A stretch of DNA of 64,000 nt, taken from assembly GCF_000006565.2 (NCBI RefSeq), contig NC_031477.1:3504043-3568042 (forward strand). The letters run 5' to 3'. This document shows, one piece after another, positions 35,306-48,214 of the stretch. Made by a program: the position numbers and the translations under genes. The notes beneath the pieces were generated by a model, which saw nothing but the letters and a program-made list of their open reading frames with translations, ran no database searches and was not told where the DNA came from. The stretch's first letter is position 1. Each line of letters starts with the position of its first letter. The DNA is from Toxoplasma gondii ME49. Taxonomy: Eukaryota > Apicomplexa > Conoidasida > Eucoccidiorida > Sarcocystidae.

Positions 35306-37379
35306 TCTTCACGCGAAGAGAAGTCAAAGGAACAGACGAAAGAGGACGAAGTTGCAGAGGCGTAGCGACTCTCTCAAAGCCGAGAAACGGAGAATCCGGA
35401 GGCTGGAGAGACGTGACGAGGCCGACGATAGGAACGCACAGGAACGAACTTCCCACTTGGAGGTCCAGGCGTACTTCACCTCAAAAATCGCGCTTCTCTC
35501 GCCGGCACCGAAGGGTACCGAGACGAAGGAGTGTCCGAGGGCGGAACCGCGTTTCCTGTCTGTTGCCACTCGCCTCAAAGAATTCAATTTCCGTCTGGAA
35601 GACGAGAACTGTTTTCTCTCTTTTTCATCTCGGTTGTTGGGTGCCTCTACACCGGCGTCGAGCCGTCGATTGCGCAAGGCCCTAAACGCGGGTGTTTGAG
35701 AAGCATGAAGTGGAAGAACGCAGACAGCTGCGGTGGTTGCTCTGGAGTCCGAAGAAATGCCGAAAACAACTGCTCCTTCGTTCAGAGGATGCGGGACCTT
35801 CAACTCCAAGCCTGCTTTCTCAACAGAGAGGTCTCCTTTCCTGTCTCTCGACTTTCCTCGAAGCAGGACACAGAAACCGTGGACTTCTTCCGCATATGCT
35901 TCCTCCCCTCTTCCCCAGCTTTCCTGTCATGCTAAGTGCGTCTCTTTTGGGGCGCCGATTACGCTTCTTTCTGCCTCCTGTCCCCCCGTTCGTCTTTCCT
36001 TGAAACAACAGGACGATCTGTCTGCGCGTCGTTTCTTCTTGCTGTCTCCGTGTCTCTTCGGGTGTCTCGACACCGCTCAGCGTGCACGTTCACGCGTATA
36101 CCAGTCGCGGCGAAAAGACGCCAGAATCGTTTTCGGACTCGTCCCTCCTCTCGGAGACCTCGAAAGACAAGAGCCTCTTCTCTCTCTCTTCTTCCCTCTC
36201 TGCCTCTTTTCTTCCTCGTATCCCTCTTTCTCTTCTTCGTCTTTCTGTGTCGTCGCGCTCTGCCGTGTATAGGGCTCTGCAGCGTATAATATGGGCACAG
36301 CTGAGAGAGGACCGCGTCTGTGGCGTCCCAAGGAATTGCTTTCTGTTGCAGCACATCGCAAGTAAGAGCAGGCTGTCTCGGTCGCCCTCCAAAAGATTGA
36401 AAGTCGGAAACACTCGATTCGCGCTAGAATTGGATTCCTGGTTCTAGCCTAGGATTCCCAAGAGAGGCGAAGAGAACTCACCCGCACACGTTCAGCGCTT
36501 CTGCCGCTCTCCGCAGTCTTCTTTTCGACAGCGACAAACGACCTCGTCGCGTGGCGGGTGTCTGGACTCTCGCGTGCTTCTCGCTTTTCTCGTCTCTTTC
36601 TCCAGTGTTTTTTCTCCAAATCTTTTCCCCGCTTTCCACTCTGTCTCAACGGCTTTTGCGTCACCAGTTTCGGTGTGCGCTTCTCGTGAGGACCTTTGTC
36701 GATGCAACACGACCCGGACGGGGGCGAGTCGCGGATTTTTTGAAATGCTCTCGTTGGTCATCAATTTTTTCAGAGCGACCGCGCGGAAAGAGGGAAGGAC
36801 AGCGAACAGAAACTGCGGAGATAGCAAGAGGATAAGACTCACATCTCTCAAGGCCCAAGAAAGTCGAGGCCTTGCGTCTTCGTCGTTTTTCTCGTTTCAA
36901 CGAAGCTGCGTTCTTCTCTTCACTGCTTTCCTCACGCCGTCTTTGCGCGTTTTTCACTCGTCCGTCGTTGTGGTTTTTATATTCTTTTCCTCCCGTCTCT
37001 TCACGCGGCGTCAGGTGTATCTGGACCTCACTATTAACCAGCTCTCGAACGGTTTCTTGGTGCCCTTCTTCCTCGCCAGTTTCTTCTCTCATATCCTTTC
37101 CTTTCTTTCTGCTGCTCCCGTATGTGCCCGCTCTATCGACCCGCCTCCCCTCCATGCGTCGAGTAGCTCTCCTCTTCTCTTGAGCTGCCTACAGACAATC
37201 ATCTGCCGTTGCAGACATCAGCATGCATATAAAAATACATACATGTGTATGCATGTGTATGTGTGAACGTGTCGTCGGCATATGAGCGTGTTTCTCCGCC
37301 TCTGAGTGCATTGACTAAGACGAATACAGCATACAGATGCATTCGTAGGTTTGTACAGATTCGACTGAATGCGTTGACA
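35306..37379. promoter_or_regulatory. Divergent region between UROD and TFIIF alpha
   Basis: About 2 kb between the UROD start and the first proposed TFIIF alpha codon. Purine-rich plus-strand sequence to the left gives way to pyrimidine-rich plus-strand sequence to the right, near 35.5 kb, as expected if transcription leaves in both directions. Part of the right side may be a TFIIF alpha 5'UTR and intron. No exon is firmly supported. Confidence 0.45.
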
Positions 37380-40300
37380 ATGTTGACGAAGAGTCGAGGG
37401 CCTCGCCCGAGTCCGGCCGGAGGGCCGTTGGGTCCGACGCCTCGGATTCGGAGACAAGTTTTCGCTGCTTCTGACAAAGTCGAGCCAAAGGAAGAATCCA
37501 CTTCGCTCGGAGCTGTCTCGTCTGCGAGAGGACTGAAGAGAGAGATTGAGAGAGGACCGCAGCGCCCCTCTGGCCGGCGTCTGGGTTTTGAGGTGCGGAA
37601 GAGGAGACGAGAAGGAAGAGACATCTCTCTGGAGAGAAAAACGCAGAACAGAACAGCGCAGAGGCCCACTGAGAGGAGATTAGAGGCATGCAGAAGGAAG
37701 CAGACAAGAGGGACATGAGGGCGAAGAAGAGATAGAGCGGAAGGTTTTTTTGCATGAATAAGGAGAACGAGGAAAGACGAAAACATCGTGTGACTCAACG
37801 CCTTCCCTTTTTCGCTTCCGCGAGGCTTTCTGCACTTCTCGGTCGGGGGTCGCGCTTCCTCTCCACGTCTATCGTTTCTCTTTCCTTGTAGATCTCGCCT
37901 CAGTTCCCTCTGCATTCTCTAGCCGTGTTTTCTTTTATTGTTTTTCCAGCCTCAGAGACAAGAAGCTTCAGGATCGGCGAGTGCGTCTGCGTCATCCCTC
38001 CCCTTCGAAGACCAAGTGAAGAACATCATCGCATCTGGATGTAGGCGTCGTCCAAAATGGACGTCCCGACGGTCGACTTCCCTGGGGGATCTTTCTCCTT
38101 TGTGACTCAATTCTTCTTCTCTTCTCGCTGCACTTTTCTTGCAGGCTCTTCCTCCTCCCTTCTGTCTCTCTCCACGTATATCTCTGTGTTCCTCTCTCTT
38201 CTGTCTACTCCGCTATATGCGTAGAGCTCTGTCCATCGCTGTCTCGTCACAGCTATCGTTATCTCTGGGTCTCTCTCTGTACTTCTCTTCCTCTCTGCAC
38301 GCGGTCTCTCAAGCTTTCTGAGTTCGTCCTTCGTCACAGTTGTGGTGGACGTCTCTGAGTCTCCTTGGGTGGGTGGGTGTCTCTCTCTCGCGGGCGCTTT
38401 GGCTCCTGTCTTTTTTTCCTTCCGTCGCATGCGTGGTTTTCTCCACATCTGTCCTTTCTCCCCCTCTTGTCGATTTTGTGGCGCTTTCTGCGCGGAGGGT
38501 CCGAAAATCTTCGCCGTCTTCTGTTCTCTTCCTCTTTGTTTTCTCATCGCTTCGTATTCTCTGCATCTCTTATCTGCCTGTCTCTCTCTCCGCACCTTGC
38601 ACCGTTTTCTGTCTCCTCGACATTTCACCCTTTCACTTGCCGAGGGCCTGTGTCACCCCTCAAGGTGTGTCGTTGTCGTCACACCTCGAAGCCTGTTCGT
38701 CCATCCCAAAAGGCCTCTTGCCTCTTGACGCCGCAGTCGCGACTGTTCGCCAAACGTTTCTTCTCTGTGTTCTCTTCCTCAGTAGCGCAGCCTCGAGACC
38801 GCCTGCGAATGAGCGGCCTCAACCGCTCACGTCCTCTCCTCATTGCGCGCATTCCCGACACCCTCGCAGCTCTGCGGCAGCCCATCTCCATTCAACAAGA
38901 TGTCCCCGTAGTCAGTCTTCTTCCCAAAAATCAAAGCGGAAAAAGCTAGCTTTCAAACGAGGCCTGCAAACACCTCCCTGCATCCCCTCGTTCATCTCCC
39001 TCGACCTGTCCAGATCTGTCTGTCTATCTGTCTACGTGTCTGTCGAAATCCATCCATCTAGATATATCTACATTTGCTTCTGTCCACACACAATTTATGT
39101 ATATATATACATATATATACATATGTATATATCTGCACGTGTTCATCTTGGTATAGTACATCTACATGGATTCTGTTTACATATATATATATATATATAT
39201 ATCGAAATTTGCTTCTATTTATCTACATATATATATATATATATATGTATATGTGTGAAGTTCCACCGTTGGTCGTCGTTTTCTTCCTTCTCTTCTTTTG
39301 GCTTCTAGTCTCTTCGGTTGTGTTCTCCGTCTCCTGCGCTATCCTTTTTTCCTCCATGCCTTGTTCGCTTCTTTCTTGGTGCCTTTCTTCGCTGTCTTTC
39401 TCTGCGTGTTCCTTTCCTCCTGTTACTTTTTTTCCTGTTTTTTGTTGCCGTTTTTTCCATTTACTCAGCTGCCTGCGGGTGAAGAGAACAACGTCCTGCT
39501 CCGCCTGGAAGGGGAGAAGGCGGCCCCGTGGCGCGTGCGAGATTCCTCAGATTTGAATCAAGAGGAGAGAGACGGCGAGGAGTCTGAGGCGCATGCATCT
39601 AAAAAGCAGAAAGTCTTCCTATCGAAACCCAACGACGTCAACGCAGATTGCTTCTTTCTGCTCGTCCAAGGCAAGGTGCGCAGAGTGTACTCTCTCGCGA
39701 TGGTTGTGTCTCCTCCTTTTCCAGAGTCTCTCCTTCTCAAGATTCTTCCCTTCAACGAGCACGCTTTCAGCATTCTCATTCTGCAGAAAAATCTTCTCGT
39801 GAAGAGTTCCACTTTTGCGGTAGCCGACGTTGTCTCCCCGTCTGCTCGCGCTGCGGCGTTCTTCGATCTGGAAACACGCTGTGCTGCCGCTCGAATTGAA
39901 TTGTCTGTTTAGTGCAGTGCTCTGCTGCAAATTCTTTTGGACATCGACAGAGCGGACTGTCCCCTCAGGTGTCACCCACTCGTCGGATGTGTCTCTCTCC
40001 TCTCTCCGCAAGTCCTCATCTTCTTGGAAGCATCTCTTCCTGCTTCCTGTCTCCTCCTCCAGCCTACACACCTACATGCTCATAAAAAGGCATGGTCTTG
40101 TATACATGAGTGTATGCACACGGATGCATGTATACACAGTGTAGCTACGATATACGGATATACTTTCATATGCATGTATGCATCTCTTGTATCGGTAGAG
40201 AGATATGCATGATACAGGTGTAGATGTCGTATTCGCATAGATCTTCATACACGCGTATGCGTGTCTATACATGTACATAGTGTAGAGAGAGATGCAGAGG

Positions 40301-40815
40301 TTAGGGAGGTGCTACGCACATATACACTTGAACATATGTGTGGGCCTCGACAGTATACCTGTAGACTGTGGGGGTTGACTGTATGCGTTTCACTGGTTTT
40401 TTCTCCTCTTTTTCCAGCGAGTTTTGATGTTTTCTGGACCGCTCGACTGCTGGTGTTCCACCTCTCCTCAGGAATTCGTGGAAGTGCTCCCGATCAGTGG
40501 CTGGTTGAACTTCGACCGGATGGTCCCGGCGAAAGGACAGGCGCCGACAGCCGAGGACGCAGAACACCAAGTAAACTGGGGAAAGTAGAACTGCACAAGA
40601 TAAAACGTAAACGTGCACAACGAAAAAGTGAACTTTCACCAGGAGAAGACCTGACACCGCGCCAGAGGAAGTATCAGGTTCGCTGCGTTTGTTGTGTGCA
40701 AGTGCAACGCCCGTATGAAGACGAGCTCTGTCTCCATATGCAGGTTTGCTTTTACAAATCGAAATAGGTCTATACTAGTGTATAGAAAGATGTATGTAAA
40801 TGTTTAACCGTGTGT

Positions 40816-40855
<40 letters not shown>

Positions 40856-43800
40856 TGAGAATAAAGGAGGCGGATGAGCTGTCCTTCGAGTAGACAGAGC
40901 ACTCTTGGACATTGCCATCTTTGTGTGGTGTGAAGTGTCAGATGCTCAAAGCTTGTCTGTTCTTCGACTATCTTTTCTCCAGAGTCGAGTGAAGGCCACC
41001 CGAGATGCTGCGCTGGCTGCGCGGGTGGCGTTGCTGAGAAGAAGCGGCGCAGAGAGCGACGAAGAAGGCGAGAGAGTGGGGAAAGAGGCAGCGAAGGAAA
41101 CGCGGAGAGAAGGATCTGATCGAGACGACGACGAACTCGGCCTACGAAGGTAAGGCGCAAGAAAACAGAGCACACAGTGGCAGAAGACACGGCCAAACAG
41201 ACAGCGAGATGACACGAGTCACAGCAGCTCCGGACGCTCGAACTCCCCTAGACGGATCGCTCGCAAGGTGTCTGTCAATACATGTATGTATAGGGTGGGA
41301 TGGGATGTTCTCTGCCGATAGCTTTGTTTAGGTCGCACTGTTCCGTGTGTTGTCCGGGAGCGGGCAGCATGCTACCGGCGAGAAGGGGATGTTTCCGAAG
41401 AGAAGTGCGTCGATGTCTAGACGTCTACTTCAGTGTGTGCTTAGATATATCTGCGTACATCTCTATTGAAATCTGCTCGTAGATCTCTGCTGTTTCTATG
41501 TAGATTTCGGAGTGTCTGTTTTGATCTCTTGGTTGTTGTCGCTCCGCAGCAATCTCTTTTTTTTTCGTTTTTTTCTGCGGTCCCTTCCCCGTCTGTCGCC
41601 GTTTCGTTCTGTCTCGTTTCTTGTTTTCGCGTTAGCCCACTTTTTCGCGTTCCCGCCGGCGTGTGTCCTGTCGCAGGCAAAAGCAGAAGCGTATGAAGCA
41701 GCTGCTGCGGCAGAAGGCTGGACAGAAACAGAAACTGAACGAATACATTGATTCGTGAGTCTCCTCTCTTCAAACACAGCGCGTCTGTGCAAGAGAGCGC
41801 AGGAAGTCAGAAGGGAACTCCAGAACCTGTCTTCTCGTCTCCCCTCTGCTGCATCCTTCTCCTCCCTTTCGTTGCTTCTTTTTCCGAGCAAGCGTCACTC
41901 GTATGTCGCGCACACTCCTCTTTTGCGCACCAGCCGAGAACCTCTCGTCTTTCCTCGTCGCGTGCTCTTCTTCTCATTTCTCTCTTTTCTGTCTCTCTCT
42001 TTTCTGTTTCTCTCTCTTCTGGCTCTCTCTTTTCTGCCCCACTCTCTGTCTCTTTTCTGTCTCGCGTGTCTTGTCTCTTCAGGGCATTGAGTGTGACGGC
42101 TGTCCGTCAGGCAGAAGTGGACTGGGATTTCGAGGAGGTTCTGAGTGACGACGAAGAAGACGTCGCGGCAGAAGTAAAGAACCAAGGCGCAGAGGGAGAG
42201 GACGTTCTCGCTGGAGAGGCAGCCGAGGACTTGGTCTGCACAGACGACGACGAAGCAGGCGCCGCAGACGCAGACCTCACCAACTATGGCCAGGTAAAGG
42301 CGAAAACCTCAAGCGAGTTGAAAAGAACGGAGAAAGTGAAGGGACTGAGGGGTACATGCAGGCAGACTGCTTCAGAGTTCCATGCAAATGACACAGACCA
42401 CACGCGTTTGCCTCGGATGCAGAGTCAGGCAAACAGCCTTCACGCTGTGGCGCTCGGCTCGCCTCTGCTGCAGAAGAACAGAAATGGGTCAACTAGAGAG
42501 ACAGGCGATACGAAACAGAATCGCGCAGGCGTGTCTCGAAGGGGGAGGGAAAAGGAGAATGAGCAAAAAGAGAGGTAGAAAAGAGGAGAGAAGGGAACGG
42601 AGAAAGAGAGAGAACGAGAAAAAAAAGGAGAAGGAGAAGGAGAGAACTCCGAGAGAAGGAGAGAGATCGAGAGAGCGAGAGAGGTTAGACTGACAGAAAA
42701 AGGAGACGCAGACAGGGGTGGCTTGGCAGAACGCAGATGGAGCGAACGTGATGTGTTGTCTGTGCAAGCATGTCCTGCCTCGTGACTTTTTTAGCAAATG
42801 AAAACATTGTTGGACAAGGCGAAGGACGACGAAGCAGACGATGAACTCCACCAGTACGAATCTGACGAGGGTGAAGAGGTACGTTTTCGTCAGATGAAAG
42901 GAAGACAGGCGGTCTCTTCTCTCTGTCTCTTGTTGCACAACGTTGGACAGTGCTTTGGACCTCCATCCTTCGTGGAAAGGTCCACGTTCCCCGCTTGTTG
43001 ATTTTCTTCCTCCAAAGCCTCGTGTGTCGTTTGTCCTTTCCTTCGCATCAGTGGAGGACCCGTTGTCCTCGTCTGTGCGCGGAGGAGGTTTCCTGTTTCT
43101 AGATTCAGTTGATGTTCCTCCATCGTTTCTACTAGTCTGCCCATGCTTTTCGTTGGTGTAGAGCTACTGCTGCTTGTCAAGTTCCCCTGTCTATTTAGCT
43201 GGTTACGTCTTGTCCGTTTAGAACCTGCGTAGTTTTGCGTCCATGAGAACGCGTAACGAAGATGAATGCTTCTATCCGCCGTCGAACGCAACCCAAACAA
43301 CTTCTCTGGCGCAAGCTCGATCTGTTGCGTTCTCTGTGCTGGAGCAGGATCTTTGTCTTGTCTCACGAGTTTCGCAGTCGGTTGTCCGCGCGTGTTTCTG
43401 CAGAATGAAGAAGAAGGTCAAGGCGGCAGTGCATCTGGACAGACCTCTGGAGAAACGACGAAGAGTCCGGTCACTCCCGGCGCGCGACCGGCTCAGACGA
43501 CTCGTCCAGCGCCTTCTGCAAAACTCGTCGCTGGCCAAGCGGAAAAGGGTGACGACGCGGACCTAAAGAGTCGTGTAATTCGTATCATGCAGCAGCACAT
43601 GGGAAGAATGACTGTGAAGGTAAGGAGGAGAGGGAGAAGCGGAAGAGTGTGTGTTGCCGGTGCAGGCGCAAGAGAGAGGACACACACATGAAATGTAGGT
43701 CTCGTTCGTGTTCGCTGTTTCTCTTGAGTTTCTGGAGCACTTCACGCGTCCTTCTCGTTATTGTTCGCAGTCGGTGTTGCTCGTTATTCTTTTCAGCATT

Positions 43801-44495
43801 TCATGAACGCGTTCAAGGTGAAGGAGAAGAACGAGGAATTCAAGAAGATCCAGGTGAGTCGCCGTTCCGCGAATTCTTGCCGGTCTTCTTCAGACGAATC
43901 TCGTGTTCCTGTTCGCGCCTTCTTTCCACCACTGTCTCAGACTGGCGTCACTCCTTCGTCTGCATTCTCTCTGTCTTTCCTGTCTCTCCCTCGTGCCTAG
44001 TCTTCTTCTTCACTGTTGAGGGTCTCTTCTTCTCTTGCTCGTTTTCTTCTGCTCCGTCATTCCTATGTGTCTCTTCTTCTTTTCTGCTGTTCACGTCTCC
44101 TCTTCTCTCTTGTCGTTTCCTTCTTTCCTTCCCCTGCAGGTCGTGTTATTTCTTCTGCCTCTTAGCATATGTCGCCTTCTTTCCTTCCGGAAGGGTGCGG
44201 GGCAGATCTCTGCGCATGCAGCTGTCTGTTCTCGCAGGTGCGTCGGGTGGGGGGGGGGCGTCTTCGGCTTTTTTCGGTGTGTCCGGAGTTCTGCCAAGCG
44301 ACTCTGGAGTGTTTTTTTACGGAATCCCGCTCGGATTCTTTTCTTTTTCTGGAAGTGACTCTCCGCCGAAATGCAGTTCTTTTGGGACGGTGTTCTTTGT
44401 CGTTTCTGCAGCAAGTCGTTCACAAGATTTGCAAGATGGAGACAACGGAAGACAAGCAGAAGTTCATTATTCTGAAGCCTGAATATCGCATGTGA
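37380..44495 (+). CDS. GTF2F1: General transcription factor TFIIF alpha subunit (RAP74-like)
   Basis: Nine firm exons: 39469-39675, 40418-40570, 40983-41149, 41677-41754, 42083-42293, 42795-42878, 43404-43619, 43797-43853 and 44412-44495. Three 5' exons are tentative (37380-37592, 37950-38040, 38783-38907) but phase-consistent, for 561 residues in all; an ATG at 38809 would give 451. The second firm exon matches the RAP74 barrel signature (EVLPISGWLNFDRMVPAKGQ, then TAEDAEHQ), like the human HNWYNFTPL...TAEEAEEEWE segment. Next come a basic helix (RQKQKRMKQLLRQK), the acidic middle (VDWDFEEVLSDDEEDVAAE) and a C-terminal winged helix (SRVIRIMQQHMGRMTVKHFM to FIILKPEYRM). TFIIF escorts RNA polymerase II into the preinitiation complex, and the RAP74 winged helix recruits the CTD phosphatase FCP1. 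The last residues also resemble RAP30, but the acidic middle favours alpha. It is divergent from UROD. Confidence 0.75.
39099..39256. repeat. Cluster of (TA)n microsatellites in a TFIIF alpha intron
   Basis: Several TA runs (around 39099-39131, 39180-39202 and 39228-39253) separated by unique sequence, just upstream of the firm exon at 39469. Confidence 0.9.
40818..40850. repeat. (TA)n microsatellite in a TFIIF alpha intron
   Basis: About 33 bases of alternating TA between the exons ending 40570 and starting 40983. Confidence 0.9.
42541..42690. repeat. Purine-rich (GA/GAA) tract in a TFIIF alpha intron
   Basis: About 150 bases of almost uninterrupted A and G on the sense strand, with GGAGAA repeats, inside an intron of a gene whose other introns are C/T-rich. 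Confidence 0.8.
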
Positions 44496-46940
44496 AGAAG
44501 AAAGCATGGATGCCACTCGCCTTCGGTCTCTGCTTGCTCACCTCCTTCCCCCTATGTCGACTCTCTGGGCTATCTTCACTTCTTTCACTTTCGAAGCCTT
44601 CTTTTTATACGGTCGCTGTCCTCTCTGTTCCTTCGGCGACCAACATGTACAATGAGAAAACACAGAAGACCTGAGAGTACGTGTGGTGTTCCGCAGCCTT
44701 TCTGTCGAGGTGGAAAAACATACGAGACAAAACTGCAGTGTCTTTTTTGGAGCATAGAGACCCTTGCGCATGCAAAAAGAAAAACACTTTTCCGGCGGGT
44801 CATGTTGCTCTCAACTTTCGCCGCTGCCTCAGCAAGAAAACCAAAAAAGAGGAGAAATCTTCACTCACTTCCGATCCTCCTTCCCAGGCATCTTCCGTTC
44901 TGTTCCCTGGTGCCTCAGTGCATGTGCGACCGCGGCTGACCATGTGGTCACTTGCGATAGCGATTGGCACAGCATCCTCCACAGACCTTGTTGGTTTTTG
45001 TATTCCTCTTCTTCCGTACACTTCTCGTCTGCCTCCACAGAACGATATTTCTATGCATATATATATACTTATTTATTTTTGCACATGTTAAAATCAATGT
45101 GTGTTTGGGGTTTAGGGGGGAGGGGGATGAGGTAGATCGACGCATGTTGGAATTTGTGCGTTCATACTTAGTCATGGATACGTCCAGATATGATTTGAGG
45201 CTGGCGGAGTGTGTGCAAGTAATTGGAACCGTTGTGTAAGGAAAGATGTGTAGAAGAATTCTCTCTTGTCTATTTTTGTGCTCAATATCAAAATAGTAGC
45301 ATTCACTGCACACGGCGTAGCGCGAACACTCGAAAAGCGGGGGCATCAGAGAAGCAGTGATCCTCGGAAGAAATCCAGAGAGTGTCGATTTCTGCACAGC
45401 ATGCAAAACGAGTAAAACGGCTGAATCGAAGTCGAGAAAACGCATCAAACAGTGAGTGAAATCAGAGAGGACGCCGGTTACCATCGGCGCACAGGCACTA
45501 GGGTGCCGTATGTTGCTAGACAAGCGAGAAACCCAAAAGGACTCGAGAAGCACTGCAGTGGCGGCTTTCTTGGAAGCAGACATCTTGTTCAACGAGGGTT
45601 ACACCCTTTCAGCCGTCCGTACCGAGAGAAACGAAATTTTTCTCGATCGAGTGATCTGTGGACCCCAGTTTTCCCATGTAAAGTACAGTTGGTCGAGGGG
45701 AGCCCAGCGTGTAATTGAAAAACCAACAGTTGCGGTCTAAGCTTATGAAACCACGATGTTTTGCGCGCGAGACACTACAGCTGGCTTGGCGAGCTCAAAA
45801 GCGACTTGCACATGTTTTTTAGTGTGTCAGTTGAGATTAATTGTTCGAAATTGAAACGAAAGGTTGTTCAGCCTGATTTAGAGCGTGTCACACCAAGACA
45901 CAAGTGTGAACGGTAAATGCAGTCATCGCGCGTGGCTTTGTTGTGACTCCTCTGTGTTTCCCTACGTCAAACTCCTGGCAACACTTGAGAGTGGAAAGGC
46001 TACGAATCACCTGGTCATGTAACTTTGCTCCGTCGAGTTGGATTATGTTGACCGTAATCAGCTGTCACGTTCCTTTCTGGGAAACAGATAAACGCTTTAC
46101 TTTCAAACTCGTGGAATTTTCCTGCAAGTATTTCAAGAACTTTACGAAGAATGTTGGAAGGCATGCGCAGCTTAAAAACAGAAACGACTTCGTGCTGAAC
46201 TGGCTCTGGTCCGGGTTGAGAAGAGTACAGAACTCAAAACGTATCGGGAGTTGCGGTACACGCCTCTCCATGGAGCTCTCTTTCGTTAATGCGGCACACG
46301 AATGTGTATTTAAACGCGGTGCAACACTTCTTTGATTGACTGCTTACGATACTTTCCAACAAAGAATCGTGGCTACTGGGTCCGAAATGGAAACAACCCA
46401 CGACACTTCGCTGAAAACTGGCACGCTTTGTACGGAATACACTTTGAAGTATCTCCTTGTGTTTGCGCTAATGGATTTGGTACGGGGCGTGTCAGTCAAG
46501 TTGTCGGCGCTTGGGTACGTGGTGAACCCCGAAGCAGGGCGCGTCGCGTCCAGTCCACGTTTCGCATTCGCTTCTGATGTGAGTAGTACGCAGACAGATT
46601 TCCCCAGTGAACAGACGCACGGAGTGCACAGATCGGAAACGAGAGAGACTGAGTTGAGAAGCAGAGGTGACAGGAAAGCACAGACAGCGAGGACAGCGAG
46701 GCAGGTTACCAAGCAAAAACGGGGTTTGTGCGCATGCACAGAAGCGTCCACGGGAACTGGAAGAGGCGGAGTTTGTTTCGAAATGAAGGAAAAGTGAGCA
46801 GAAGAAAGTGCGTGGGGAGAGCTCGCCTTCAGTAGAGCTTTTTCGTTTGGTCCTCGCTCGAGGAACTTGGACAAAGTCGGTGAGGTTCAGCAACTCTCCG
46901 GCTTCTTCCACCCGTCGCACTGAAACTTTAGAACACACGA
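44496..46940. other. Convergent intergenic region, TFIIF alpha to TraB-like locus
   Basis: 2.4 kb between two stop codons. ORFs here, such as 45456-45740 plus and 46344-46874 minus, lack domain structure or supported splice partners. The latter has a hydrophobic stretch but probably lies in the 3'UTR of the minus-strand gene. Confidence 0.4.
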
Positions 46941-47759
46941 CTACTCACGGGAAGAGAACGTGCCAGCGGATCCGAGGACACTTCCTTTCGCGGTCAGTTT
47001 CGTCGCTCCTTCGGTCTCTTCTTCCACGAAATCCAAAAATTCATCTCCGCCAACAGAAATTCTGCTCTCTGAAAAGGCACGCCAACAAGCGAAGGCGACA
47101 TCTCCGCATTTGTTCGACGACAGACCATGCCTCGCATGTATCAAGAATCAAGAACCTGTTTCTAGGCATGTGTAGTGTGTGTCGAAGCGCGTACATATAT
47201 TTATGAAAATATCGAGAGCGTAGATACGTCTAGGATTCCCACTGTGATGCGTTCACCTGTAACTCCTGTTTCTCCGCACAGGCTGCTTGTTTGTCGAGAT
47301 CGAGAGCAGAGTCGAGCGAGCAGATGTCCCTGCGTGTTTACATTTGAAGCTTGGCTGCGTGAAGAAAACCACTTTTTCGCTCTTACGGTCCTTGACGTAT
47401 CTGTAGAGTTTCCGGGTGCCCTTGTAAGCCTGTTCAAGGAGCAGAAGGGCGGGTCCGAAGATGTAGACGACGATCACCGAGTAGTACGCTGCGGTGTACG
47501 TATCCTCTAACTCATGCATGTCGGCGAAGAAAGGCGTCTGGTTTTTCCACTGCGGAATTTGCTTAAAATACTTGACCACCTGGCTGTATGCGGAGTCCGT
47601 CGAAACCACGAGAATGTTCCAAGTCGCTTTGTTAGACAGAGAGGCAGGAAACTCCGCAAGCAGCTTCTGCTCCAACTCCTTCGCATCTGTGCGCAGCTTC
47701 TTCTCAGCGCGGGATCGACCAAAGAGAATAAAAGTCCACCAATCTCGGTCCTTCCACTC
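46941..47759 (-). CDS. C-terminal exons with a membrane anchor, probably of the TraB-like gene
   Basis: Two exons, complement of 47387-47759 and 46941-47068, join across a GTAAGAGC donor and a CCTTTTCAG acceptor with one base carried over, giving a clean TAG stop. The first begins EWKDRDWWTFILFGRSR, has a charged helix (RTDAKELEQKLLAEF), a strand-helix unit (TWNILVVSTDSAYSQVVKYF) and one membrane segment (VIVVYIFGPALLLL) followed by basic residues. The second is an acidic, Gly/Ser tail ending GTFSSRE. A C-terminal membrane anchor after a mixed alpha/beta domain is what TRABD-type TraB proteins have, so I join these to the 48215-50188 segment. No ATG lies in frame upstream. A candidate linking exon (around 47880-47990, QNVVLVSRGSRKQALLLARG) ends in phase but its own upstream join is unresolved. 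It could be a separate gene. Confidence 0.5.
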
Positions 47760-48214
47760 CTGTCGCAACCGCAGAAAACACGAGAAAAAACACAAGAAAG
47801 AAGTGCATTCGATTCACCTCTAAAAATCCAGAAAAATGCACACATCGTCATGGGCTCAAATAACGCAGCCACACAAGTATGTGTACTACGTGCAGGTGAC
47901 AGTGTCCACGAGCAAGAAGCAGAGCCTGTTTTCGACTTCCTCGGGAGACCAAAACTACGTTTTGAGGGAATACTCGGGACGAGAGAGAAGCCTGCGATGA
48001 CGACGGCTGCGTAGAGTCGCATACGTTCGCCAAGAAAAGACAGAGGCCTTCAGGGACATGTTGGGTGTCTCAGCAATTCCATCTCGTTCTCGTCCCCCAC
48101 TCGCCTCCCCATGTCTCTCTCCCACTTCCTCTCATCTCTCAGGCAGTCGGAGACGATGGAGACTGGGCACTCCCAAGCGCTGGCGGCACAGTGTTGCTGT
48201 CTCTCTTGGAAGAG

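Noticed and set aside
34783..35685. Plus-strand 300-residue Arg-rich ORF
   Set aside because: It is antisense to UROD exon 1, which has the leader and the correct splice phase; the Arg/Glu bias comes from the purine-rich strand.
38340..39308. Plus-strand 322-residue ORF
   Set aside because: It is pyrimidine-rich intron sequence read as Ser/Leu/Phe and then runs through TA repeats; no start context or domain.
42685..43366. Minus-strand ORFs opposite TFIIF alpha exons
   Set aside because: They are antisense shadows of exons with clear RAP74-like content and matched splice phase on the plus strand.
44948..45592. Minus-strand 214-residue ORF after TFIIF alpha
   Set aside because: It lies in the convergent intergenic region, passes through AT-rich sequence and overlaps equally plausible plus-strand ORFs; nothing favours coding.
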